Positions 56,929-64,000 of a stretch of DNA of 64,000 bases are shown piece after piece. The notes beneath the pieces are model-generated. The model was not told where the DNA came from. It was given only the letters and a program-made list of their open reading frames with translations, and did not search any database. This DNA comes from Psychrobacter proteolyticus. GTDB lineage: Bacteria > Pseudomonadota > Gammaproteobacteria > Pseudomonadales > Moraxellaceae. The position numbers and the translations under genes were made by a program. Each line of letters opens with the position of its first letter. Position 1 is the first letter of the stretch. The DNA is taken from NCBI RefSeq assembly GCF_003350005.1, contig NZ_QLKS01000002.1, positions 434,001 to 498,000 on the forward strand. The letters run 5' to 3'.

Positions 56929-56971
56929 AAAAAATCGCCACCCATATCTTATTACTAGCGAGTGACGATTT
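56929..56971 (-). terminator. Terminator of the DUF493 gene
   Basis: AAATCGCCAC (56932-56941) pairs with GTGACGATTT (56962-56971), one G-T pair. On the minus strand T-run follows. Confidence 0.7.
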
Positions 56972-57004
56972 GGACTAAAAAGGCGTGAAAGTTTTTTATG
57001 CTAC

Positions 57005-57406
57005 TTATAAAACAATACGAACCGTTTTTGCATTATCAAGTGAGGCATAAAGCGCATTCACTTGCTCAGCAGCCGTTAGGTACAAATTAACCCGTGCTGA
57101 GTGAAAGCGACCTGTTTTAGACGGCTTAACTTCGATAGACGCCAAATCAAAATCAGGGAACTGGCTACCCAAGATTAGCTTCACTTCATTAAGCAAACTC
57201 TCACGCTCGCCTTCATGACCGATAATGCTCAGTGGATAGTTCATTGGGAACTCCCAAAGCTCTGGGTTTTGAATATCGGTCTTTTTGCCTACCAATGCGC
57301 CTTTGTTTGGCGTCAAGTCAGTGACTTTAACTGATGGCTGATTGCTGGTTGGGTTATTTGCGCTGTTGTTGACGTTATCTTTGTTGTCTTTTGAATCATC
57401 ACTCAT
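57005..57406 (-). CDS. DUF493 (YbeD-like) family protein
   Basis: 133 residues. The C-terminal ~90 residues carry the YbeD pattern 'LWEFPMNYPLSIIGHEGERESLLNEVKLIL' and 'KTGRFHSARVNLYLTAAEQVNALYASL', an ACT-like fold. In E. coli ybeD lies by lipB, but here lipB is 47 kb away. The first ~40 residues are an Asn/Asp-rich extension. GAGG precedes the ATG. Confidence 0.85.
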   Translation of the reverse strand: MSDDSKDNKDNVNNSANNPTSNQPSVKVTDLTPNKGALVGKKTDIQNPELWEFPMNYPLSIIGHEGERESLLNEVKLILGSQFPDFDLASIEVKPSKTGRFHSARVNLYLTAAEQVNALYASLDNAKTVRIVL

Positions 57407-57788
57407 GATATGAGCCTCGCTTATATAGTTAAATAAAAAAATAGGTAAATAATTAAGAAATCGCTGCTATAGACATTCAATCAGTAAAGCATACGCTTGA
57501 ATAATGCCAAAACTATAACCTGAGACTTGCTCAGTATGGTCGCAAGTGGCATTTAAATCAGTCAAGCTATAGTCGATTCAATTTAAAAGTAGTACAAGGC
57601 AACCGAGTGTAGATGTACATGTGATACTTCAAGCGAGGTTAACGCTGTCATACTTTTATAGTGGAATGGCTATGTTAGGCAGAGAATATATGCCCTGTTT
57701 ATAGTGGTCTATAAGCGATTATTCAAGTGAAGTCTGTATTTAGTCCGTTCTGTCACGAAATAGTAAGTGAATTAGCTTTTGTTAAAAG
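57407..57788. other. Intergenic region with MITE-like repeat
   Basis: 382 bp containing the 107-bp element at 57568-57674. Otherwise no gene. Confidence 0.6.
57568..57674. repeat. MITE-like 107-bp element with imperfect terminal inverted repeats
   Basis: The left end (57568-57591) and the reverse complement of the right end (57651-57674) match at 17 of 24 positions, both finishing in TAAAAGTA. The interior has an AAGCGAGG box and a TGTACATGTGATAC near-palindrome. I recall very similar intergenic sequences in Psychrobacter genomes, but cannot verify this here. Confidence 0.55.
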
Positions 57789-58748
57789 CTACTGCAAATA
57801 GCCATTGATAGGAGTGACATCAGGTGGAATATCCGTCTCTCCCAATGCTTCTCGTAGGTTAATCTCGATAGTGCGTGATAGGGCAGTCAAAGGTAGTTGA
57901 TTAGCCGCCAAGCCAAAAGGCTCTTCTAACTCCTCACTAAGCGCGTCCAAACCAAAAAAGGTATAAGCAATCACCGCACAAATCAATGGGGTTACCCAAC
58001 CGAGGGAGGCTACCAAGCCAAAGGGCAACATAATACAATACAGGTAGGTTGTACGATGTACCAGCAGCATATAAGCAAACGGCAGCGGTGTATTGTGAAT
58101 GCGCTCGCACGCTGCCAGTACAATTGTCATAGAGGTCAGGCGCTCATCCATATTTTGTATGACTTGCTCCGACACCAATCCCTGACGCCGAATATAGCCA
58201 AGCTGCTTACCCATTAGGCGCATTATATAGTCAGGTACGTTTTTCGCTTGACGCATACTGTCATGATGTATCGCTGCGACAAAAGGCTCGATGTCCGCCC
58301 AAGGTGGCGTACCACGCAATCGATGACGTACAGCATGGGCAAAAGCAATGGTCAAATATATCATCGTTCGCTGAGTATCGCGTGCAGTTGCATTCTCATC
58401 CTCGCCATCCTCTATGGCAGTCGCATTGTCTTCATCTATAAAGGACAGTACTTGACGCGTTAAGCTGCGAGAGTCGTATACCAGCTGACCCCACAGCCCG
58501 CGTGCCTCCCACCAACGTTGATAACTGGCATTGTTTCGAAACCCAAGAAACAACGATAACGCGATTCCGAGCAAGGTAAATGTCGCCATACCATAATAGG
58601 GAAAAGAGTTAGGAAGCCAGTGCTGAATAATCGTTATAAACGTACTAAGGATAGTGACTAGCAGGATTTGCGGGTAGATTTTTGGAATGATTGATCCACG
58701 CAGGGCAAAAAATATCTTAAGAGCATTAGGGGTTTGCCGGACAATCAT
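57789..58748 (-). CDS. Bestrophin family membrane protein
   Basis: 319 residues with the bacterial bestrophin (UPF0187/YneE) pattern: 'GIALSLFLGFRNNASYQRWWEARGLWGQLVYDSRSLTRQV' and 'PFAYMLLVHRTTYLYCIMLPFGLV' followed by 'FGLDALSEELEEPFG'. Bacterial bestrophins form pentameric cation channels. About four spans. An acidic insertion (IDEDNATAIEDGEDENATARD) lies near 103-123. AGGAAA precedes the ATG. No operon partner. Confidence 0.9.
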   Translation of the reverse strand: MIVRQTPNALKIFFALRGSIIPKIYPQILLVTILSTFITIIQHWLPNSFPYYGMATFTLLGIALSLFLGFRNNASYQRWWEARGLWGQLVYDSRSLTRQVLSFIDEDNATAIEDGEDENATARDTQRTMIYLTIAFAHAVRHRLRGTPPWADIEPFVAAIHHDSMRQAKNVPDYIMRLMGKQLGYIRRQGLVSEQVIQNMDERLTSMTIVLAACERIHNTPLPFAYMLLVHRTTYLYCIMLPFGLVASLGWVTPLICAVIAYTFFGLDALSEELEEPFGLAANQLPLTALSRTIEINLREALGETDIPPDVTPINGYLQ

Positions 58749-59119
58749 GTCAGTTTCCTAGTGAAGGGGTATACGGAGATACTATTAAACGTCCTGTGTG
58801 ATTCTAATATAGAATCGAGATCTGTAAAGCCCAAAAGATGACAAACTTATTGAAATTTATTTATCGAGAATGACTACTCAGATGAGAACTTGTAATGAAA
58901 AATTTTGTGAAATAACGTCTATTACGTGCTGAGGTTGGTATCGCAAATTACCATACGTGACAGGGTATCAAGTAGTCTAGTACGTTTTATAGTCTATTAT
59001 AGTCAAAGCTTTTGAGAGGTAAAGATAGGAAAGGCGTCTATTAAAACAATCTATCGTTATATTGAAATATCTAGATGTTGAATCTCAGTGTAATATATTT
59101 TCAAGAATAATAAGAATTT
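58749..59119. other. Intergenic region
   Basis: 371 bp AT-rich spacer between the bestrophin promoter and the end of the ArsR gene. I see only short, weak inverted repeats. Confidence 0.45.
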
Positions 59120-59428
59120 TTAAAGCTTTAAAAGCTCTTTTTCTACTTCTTCGAGAAATGCTTCGATGTTTGCTTCATGACGTTGATAAAGTGTCCACTG
59201 ACCGTGGCGTTCAGACGTCACTAATCCAGCTTTCTTTAGCACGCTCATATAGTTTGAGATCGTTGACTGTGACAACCCAGCTTTTTCTTGAATGTAGCTG
59301 ACACATACACCATCCAAATTGGCATGCTCTGGTAATGATGCTGGAAAGTTTGATCTATCTTTCAACCATTTGATTATTTGGCGGCGCATTGGATTGTTAA
59401 GTGCAGATATTATGTTTTCTGTATTCAT
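59120..59428 (-). CDS. ArsR-family transcriptional regulator
   Basis: 102 residues, winged helix-turn-helix with 'LNNPMRRQIIKWLKDRSNFP' and recognition helix 'AGLSQSTISNYMSVLKKAGLVTSERHGQWTLYQRHEANIEAF'. The classical ArsR ELCVCDL or other multi-Cys metal site is absent; a single Cys (GVCVSYIQ) precedes the recognition helix. It may be one of the non-metal ArsR regulators. No target gene lies adjacent in the same operon, and there is no clear ribosome binding site. Confidence 0.82.
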   Translation of the reverse strand: MNTENIISALNNPMRRQIIKWLKDRSNFPASLPEHANLDGVCVSYIQEKAGLSQSTISNYMSVLKKAGLVTSERHGQWTLYQRHEANIEAFLEEVEKELLKL

Positions 59429-59794
59429 AAAATGTGTGATATCGATACCTAGTTAATAGTCAATAACTGTCTAATATGTAATTATTCTAAGCTTTTGTTC
59501 CCTAAATATATGTTTGTACGATAGTAGAGTATACATCCAAAACTGGTGCATTTGGGTTCGCTCTACTGCTTATTAAACAGAATATTGTTGGATATTATAA
59601 ACATATGATTGGTGAGAGAAAAGGACCGAATCAAATCAGTGTTGATATGGGTTGAACAGTCGGTCTAAATAGCAGGTTAGAGAGAGTCGTAAAAACGAAG
59701 TAGAAGCTTATGTGCCGTATCAACGTTAGAGAAAGAACTGTAGTGACATGTTCATTTAAAAAATTATAGTCATATATACTGAAATTACAGGCAC
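59429..59794. other. Spacer between ArsR gene and rpoD terminator
   Basis: About 366 bp. No ORF, and no structured RNA that I can support. Confidence 0.45.
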
Positions 59795-59824
59795 AAAAAA
59801 AGCTGAGACATGCTCAGCTTTTTT
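59795..59824 (-). terminator. Rho-independent terminator of rpoD
   Basis: AAAAAAGCTGAG and CTCAGCTTTTTT around a 5-nt loop, with T-runs on both strands. Confidence 0.9.
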
Positions 59825-59878
59825 ATTTTTAGCAACTATCGAAAACCTATTATCTAAGCTCAGTACTTCTCCGAGGAT

Positions 59879-61801
59879 TTAGTCATTTTCAAGGAAAGAA
59901 CGTAGGTGCTCAGAGCGTGATGGATGACGCAATTTACGTAGTGCTTTTGCCTCGATCTGACGAATACGTTCACGCGTCACATCAAACTGCTTACCAACTT
60001 CTTCCAAAGTATGATCCGTTGGCATATCGATACCGAAACGCATTTTTAAGACACGTGCTTCACGCTCAGTCAGGTTACCCAGTACATCACGCGTCGCTTC
60101 TTGTAGACCAGCAGCCGTCGCATCATCCACAGGACTTGAGATTGTACCATCTTCGATGAAATCACCTAGGTGTGAATCTTCATCATCACCGATTGGGGTT
60201 TCCATAGAGATAGGTTCTTTGGCAATCTTAAGCACTTTACGGACTTTAACTTCGTCCATCTCTAAGCGTTCGCCTAATTCCTCAGGCGTTGGCTCGCGAC
60301 CCATTTCCTGTAGCAACTGACGTGAGACACGGTTTATCTTGTTGATCGTCTCAATCATATGCACAGGAATACGGATGGTGCGCGCTTGGTCAGCGATAGA
60401 GCGAGTAATCGCCTGACGAATCCACCAAGTAGCATAGGTCGAGAACTTATAACCACGGCGATATTCAAACTTATCAACGGCTTTCATCAGACCGATGTTA
60501 CCCTCTTGGATAAGATCCAAGAACTGTAGGCCACGGTTGGTATATTTTTTCGCGATAGAGATAACTAAACGTAAGTTAGCTTCAACCATTTCTTTTTTCG
60601 CACGGCGAGCTTTCGCTTCACCAACTGCCATACGACGTGCCACATCTTTCATGTCGTGAATTTTCATGTCGAGCTGCTGCTCATAATCACGGATACGACG
60701 TTGTAATAAAATTACGTCATCAGTGACTTTTTCTAGCGTACCAGCAAACGCAGGCTTACCTTTGATACGTTCAATCAACCAATCCACATTGGTTTCATTG
60801 CTAGGGAAGGTTTTACGGAACTCTTCACGCGGCATACGACCACGGCGAATCACCAAACGCATAATTTGACGCTCTTGCTTACGCACGTCGTCATAGACGT
60901 CATGCATGATAGCCATAACTTGGTCTGACAAGCGATTGTTTAGCTTCAGCATCATAAAACGTTCAGCAAGTAGGGCATACGCTGTATCAGCCTGTACGCT
61001 ACCACGACCGTAATCAAGCAAGGCTTGCTTGGCTTTGATAAATAGATGCTCGATCTCTTCTAGACGTAAACGAACTTCTTCTGGATCAAGGCCGCTGGTT
61101 TCTTCTTCAGCTTCTTCTTCAACGTCGTCTTCGTCTTCGTCTTCCTCATCAAGAGCAGCTGCTTTCGCATTGACCTTGGCTTTGACAACCGGTGGGTTCT
61201 CTTTTTCTTCTTTGATGCGTTCACGCTCTTCTTTCGCCGCTTCTTTTGCTTCTTGGGCAGCGATTTTGTCTTCTTCGGTTTCAGGATCTAAGAAACCAGT
61301 GATGACGTCAGATAGCTTTTTTTCGCCGTCCTGTACTTTTTGATACTCGTCAAGGACAAACTGTACGGTACCAGGCCAGTAAGACATGGCATGCTGCACA
61401 TCACGAATACCTTCTTCGATACGTTTAGCAATGGCAATCTCACCTTCGCGAGTCAGTAGGTCAACCGTACCCATTTCACGCATATACATACGGACAGGAT
61501 CAGTGGTACGACCAGGCTCAGTCTCAACAGAGGCGAGTACTGCCGCTGCCTCATCTGCTGCCATATCATCATCACTTGAATCATCGTTCATCAAGATGTC
61601 ATCGGCATCAGGAGCTGATTCAAAGATTTTGATACCGACATCGGTCAGCATTTGCACAATGTCTTCGATCTGATCGCTTTCGGTAATAGAGTCGGGCAGC
61701 TGGTCATTCACCTCAGCGTAGGTAAGATACCCTTGCTCTTTGCCCATTTGGATTAAGGTGGCCAGTTGAGATGTGGACTTAGAAACTGACTTATCGTTCA
61801 T
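59879..61801 (-). CDS. rpoD: RNA polymerase primary sigma factor RpoD (sigma-70)
   Basis: About 640 residues. Region 1.1 begins '[20 protein letters not shown]', region 1.2 '[31 protein letters not shown]', then the non-conserved region with an acidic run ([16 protein letters not shown]), region 2 '[21 protein letters not shown]' with '[14 protein letters not shown]', region 3, and region 4 '[44 protein letters not shown]'. I prefer the ATG at 61801 (GCGAG upstream) to the ATG at 61828. dnaG lies upstream, as in the usual dnaG-rpoD order, but 518 bp away. Confidence 0.97.
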   Translation of the reverse strand: MNDKSVSKSTSQLATLIQMGKEQGYLTYAEVNDQLPDSITESDQIEDIVQMLTDVGIKIFESAPDADDILMNDDSSDDDMAADEAAAVLASVETEPGRTTDPVRMYMREMGTVDLLTREGEIAIAKRIEEGIRDVQHAMSYWPGTVQFVLDEYQKVQDGEKKLSDVITGFLDPETEEDKIAAQEAKEAAKEERERIKEEKENPPVVKAKVNAKAAALDEEDEDEDDVEEEAEEETSGLDPEEVRLRLEEIEHLFIKAKQALLDYGRGSVQADTAYALLAERFMMLKLNNRLSDQVMAIMHDVYDDVRKQERQIMRLVIRRGRMPREEFRKTFPSNETNVDWLIERIKGKPAFAGTLEKVTDDVILLQRRIRDYEQQLDMKIHDMKDVARRMAVGEAKARRAKKEMVEANLRLVISIAKKYTNRGLQFLDLIQEGNIGLMKAVDKFEYRRGYKFSTYATWWIRQAITRSIADQARTIRIPVHMIETINKINRVSRQLLQEMGREPTPEELGERLEMDEVKVRKVLKIAKEPISMETPIGDDEDSHLGDFIEDGTISSPVDDATAAGLQEATRDVLGNLTEREARVLKMRFGIDMPTDHTLEEVGKQFDVTRERIRQIEAKALRKLRHPSRSEHLRSFLEND

Positions 61802-62318
61802 AAATACTCGCTTACTTGCATCGGACATTTTTATATTGTGACTCGCTATCGCTCGCTCTTTGCGTTGATCTTATCAATCGATTGATCAAAATATGGCGTA
61901 GAGGTTGTCAATAATATCAAAAATGAGTTGATATGAATAAAGGCTCAAAACACTACAATAACAATGCTGATAAACAGCTAAAAATTAGAAAAGCTAAAAA
62001 GACTTCAATATGGTACTTAAAAAAATACAGTACTTAAAAAATAGTATCTAAAAGCGGATACGTAAAAATAATACCTAAAATTTGTGCTTAACGATGCATG
62101 CTCACAATCATTCACCAAGCAGTGCTGTCAATATACAGCGACACAGTTTAACACAGTCCACAGTCGTCAAGCACGAGCTAGTGATAGCTACCGACCATTT
62201 TTTACTGATTATTTGCCATCAGCTAAATGATTTTGGAGCGGCTCATGCTACTGGGCATAATCATTAGTAGTGGGGGCAGCTGCTAGACTTTTAAAGGGTC
62301 AACATTTGAAATTAAACA
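61802..62318. other. dnaG-rpoD spacer with palindrome and AT-rich degenerate repeats
   Basis: About 500 bp. A perfect palindrome ATCAATCGATTGAT at 61873-61886 lies 72 bp before rpoD. Five degenerate copies of a TACTTAAAAA-type unit spaced 13-17 bp occupy about 62013-62078. No gene seen. Confidence 0.6.
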
Positions 62319-64000
62319 TTAAGACTGCACAGTAACCATCTGTGCCGATTGTTCTGCCTGCTGTGCGCGTAGCCAATCATTCAATAACTGGGTTTGTTTG
62401 CGGACAATCGCAAGCTTAATATGATCAGGGTTCTGTATCAGCTCTTGTATTTTTTTCTTCATGTTGCGCTCAAGCAGCTGACTGACTAGCTCTTCGATTA
62501 GGCCATCAAGCCCCAAAATATTACGTGCGGTTAGCGCTTTATAGAAGCCGCCCCAATTACGGCTGAGCATATCTTGAGTCGCAGGTTTTACGTTTGATAA
62601 AATAAAATGCGCCGCTGCATTGACGTCTTTTGGTAGGTAATTAAGACAGCGCTTAATAGTGCTTACGATGTCTAGCAGGGCAGCATCTTGCAAGTCTTCC
62701 CACGCAAGAGGACGCAAGGTATCAGGTGATGCTTTTTGTTTGATATGGGCAGGTAGGTGTAAGCCATTAATCCCTGACTGTTGCCAAATCGACTCAATAG
62801 GGTCGTCGATTAACGCGCGTGGCTGAAACAAAAAGCAAAGCTGCAATTGCTGACTGATGGTCATATCACCATCAAAGTCTAGCAGCGCATCTTTGGCCTC
62901 GACATTCTGACTGCGTTTACCGCCAAGCTTTTGATAAACGTCATTGTTAAGCAAATAGCGAAAGCTACTGCCTTTGGGCAAGGCAGTCGTCAACGAGCGT
63001 ACTTGGGACATGAGCTTGGCCTTGCCTTCAGCCAGACTCATGTCATAACGCTCACTCAAATAGGCAAAAATATACTGTGATAGCGGCATGGCATTAGCAA
63101 TTTGCTCACGCATGGCATCGCTGCCCTGACTCTTAATAAAAGTATCAGGATCATGATTGTTAGGCAGGGTTAAAAACCGCAGTTCTTTGTCATCGGCCAG
63201 TACAGGCAGGGCAACTTCAAGTGTACGCCAAGCGGCTTTTTGTCCTGCGCTATCTCCATCAAAGCTCAAGGTAAGCGTTGGATTGAGTGTCAGTAGACGC
63301 GATATTTGGCTTTCATTAATCGCTGTGCCCATCGAGGCGATTGCGCCATAGATACCCGCTTGGTAAAGGGCGATCACATCCATATAGCCTTCGACCACCA
63401 GCCAGCTGTCTGCGCGCTGCTGACGTGACTCATAATAGCCGTATAGTACATGCTGCTTATGGAAGACAGGTGAGTCTGAGGAGTTGATATATTTAGGCTT
63501 TACTTCGTCATCGAGCGCTCGACCGCCAAAACCAATAGTACGGCCTTGGTTATCACGAATTGGGAAGATGACTCGGTCGCGCAATAGATCGTAGTCGCGG
63601 CCAGACTCTGACTGACGTACCAATCCTAAGGCTTTTAGACCCTCAATATCCTGCGGAAATTGATGCTCAAGATGCTGCCAACCAAATGGCGCATAGCCAA
63701 GACCAAAGGTCTCAAAGATGTCTTCGGTGATACCGCGTGATAAAAAGTAATGCTTGGCATGGGGATGCGTGGTCAGATTGTGCTGATAGAACTGCTGGAT
63801 TTGCTCTAGTAGCTCATATAGATTGCCATCTTTATCCTCGCTTTGCTCAATGCCATGAGCGTCCTGCATACCAGCGCCAGTATCCGTATCTGTCAACCAT
63901 GCTGGCGGATAGCCACTATCATCTGCATGGTTTGGTGAATACGGCTCTGAGGAATACGAGTCCATCGAATAGGACGCTGAATCATACGCCTCTAACGGCG
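62319..64000 (-). CDS. dnaG: DNA primase DnaG, 5' part outside the window
   Basis: The frame stays open to the last base of the window, so the zinc-binding domain lies beyond it. Visible are a polar linker with many Tyr/Ser/Asp, the catalytic core 'FGLGYAPFGWQHL', the toprim motifs 'LVVEGYMDVIALYQAGI' and 'LSFDGDSAGQKAAWRTLEVALP', and the C-terminal helicase-binding domain. The enzyme makes RNA primers at the replication fork. The linker between the zinc domain and the core (with SEPYSPNHADDSGYPPAW) looks longer than in E. coli. Confidence 0.93.
   Translation of the reverse strand, partial: PLEAYDSASYSMDSYSSEPYSPNHADDSGYPPAWLTDTDTGAGMQDAHGIEQSEDKDGNLYELLEQIQQFYQHNLTTHPHAKHYFLSRGITEDIFETFGLGYAPFGWQHLEHQFPQDIEGLKALGLVRQSESGRDYDLLRDRVIFPIRDNQGRTIGFGGRALDDEVKPKYINSSDSPVFHKQHVLYGYYESRQQRADSWLVVEGYMDVIALYQAGIYGAIASMGTAINESQISRLLTLNPTLTLSFDGDSAGQKAAWRTLEVALPVLADDKELRFLTLPNNHDPDTFIKSQGSDAMREQIANAMPLSQYIFAYLSERYDMSLAEGKAKLMSQVRSLTTALPKGSSFRYLLNNDVYQKLGGKRSQNVEAKDALLDFDGDMTISQQLQLCFLFQPRALIDDPIESIWQQSGINGLHLPAHIKQKASPDTLRPLAWEDLQDAALLDIVSTIKRCLNYLPKDVNAAAHFILSNVKPATQDMLSRNWGGFYKALTARNILGLDGLIEELVSQLLERNMKKKIQELIQNPDHIKLAIVRKQTQLLNDWLRAQQAEQSAQMVTVQS

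Larger units (their letters stand above)
56504..57004. other. Regulatory spacer upstream of nrdA
   Basis: 501 bp with a pair of NrdR-like boxes and the terminator of the DUF493 gene. The 72-codon open frame at 56723-56941 has no convincing features and is not called. Confidence 0.6.

Noticed and set aside
56723-56941. 72-codon minus-strand frame upstream of nrdA
   Set aside because: Composition looks random, it lies in the regulatory spacer, and no start signal is visible.
61029-61343. Plus-strand Ser-rich open frame inside rpoD
   Set aside because: It is the antisense of the acidic run of sigma-70, and its codon pattern mirrors rpoD.
1-64000. CRISPR array, prophage or complete insertion sequence
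   Set aside because: No regularly spaced direct repeats, no integrase, capsid or transposase genes were found on either strand.

Overview
The window looks like chromosomal DNA of a gammaproteobacterium of the family Moraxellaceae, most probably Psychrobacter. Reasons are moderate GC with AT-rich spacers, the character of the housekeeping proteins (RpoD, SecDF, NrdAB, DnaG), a three-domain thioredoxin-MsrA-MsrB protein, a gspL-gspM pair standing apart from other type II secretion genes, and a 107-bp intergenic repeat that I associate from memory with this genus. The genus call is inference. I see no prophage, complete insertion sequence, CRISPR array, rRNA or tRNA.

Layout. 1-2.1 kb: 3' end of a BCCT choline transporter (BetT type), dusB and a DUF1622 membrane protein. 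2.2-4.3 kb: a short-chain dehydrogenase and truC. 4.4-7.7 kb: a nickel/cobalt-type metal locus. A CsoR/RcnR-family repressor and an NreB-like MFS exporter with a His-rich tail are divergent from a HupE/UreJ-type permease plus a single-span 'anchor' protein, and a C/G-tract operator sits inside the HupE promoter. 8-10.2 kb: a tail-anchored hypothetical, ppa and lipB. 10.6-15.4 kb: an aldehyde dehydrogenase, then a betaine/choline-type ABC transporter made of a binding protein-permease fusion and its ATPase. A promoter plus strong terminator in front of that transporter suggests a small RNA or attenuated leader. 15.7-24.6 kb: msrAB, pncB, xseB-xseA, a lipoprotein, a hydrolase, zapE and a nitroreductase. 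24.8-32.8 kb: gpsA, sixA, gspL, gspM, a membrane protein, pyrD, cvpA and purF. 32.9-39.6 kb (minus strand): azlDC, a MATE exporter, secF-secD and yajC. 40.2-47 kb: a CNNM/CBS protein, an exported small protein, a seven-LysM MltD and a shortened MltF-like enzyme. 47-50.5 kb: a nearly gene-free kilobase, a Nif3 protein and a DegS/AlgW-like protease. 50.6-56.5 kb (minus): the class Ia ribonucleotide reductase cluster (ferredoxin, nrdB, a small Lys/Ala-rich protein, an AT-rich 357-residue membrane protein of unknown family, nrdA). 57-64 kb (minus): a DUF493 protein, a bestrophin, an ArsR regulator, rpoD and dnaG (cut by the window end).

The most distinctive accessory parts are the metal locus (4.4-7.7 kb), the putative RNA at 12.34-12.42 kb, the unknown membrane protein and GC-rich hairpin inside the nrd cluster (52.7-54.0 kb), and the MITE-like repeat at 57.6 kb. 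The rest is mostly core metabolism and cell-envelope maintenance.
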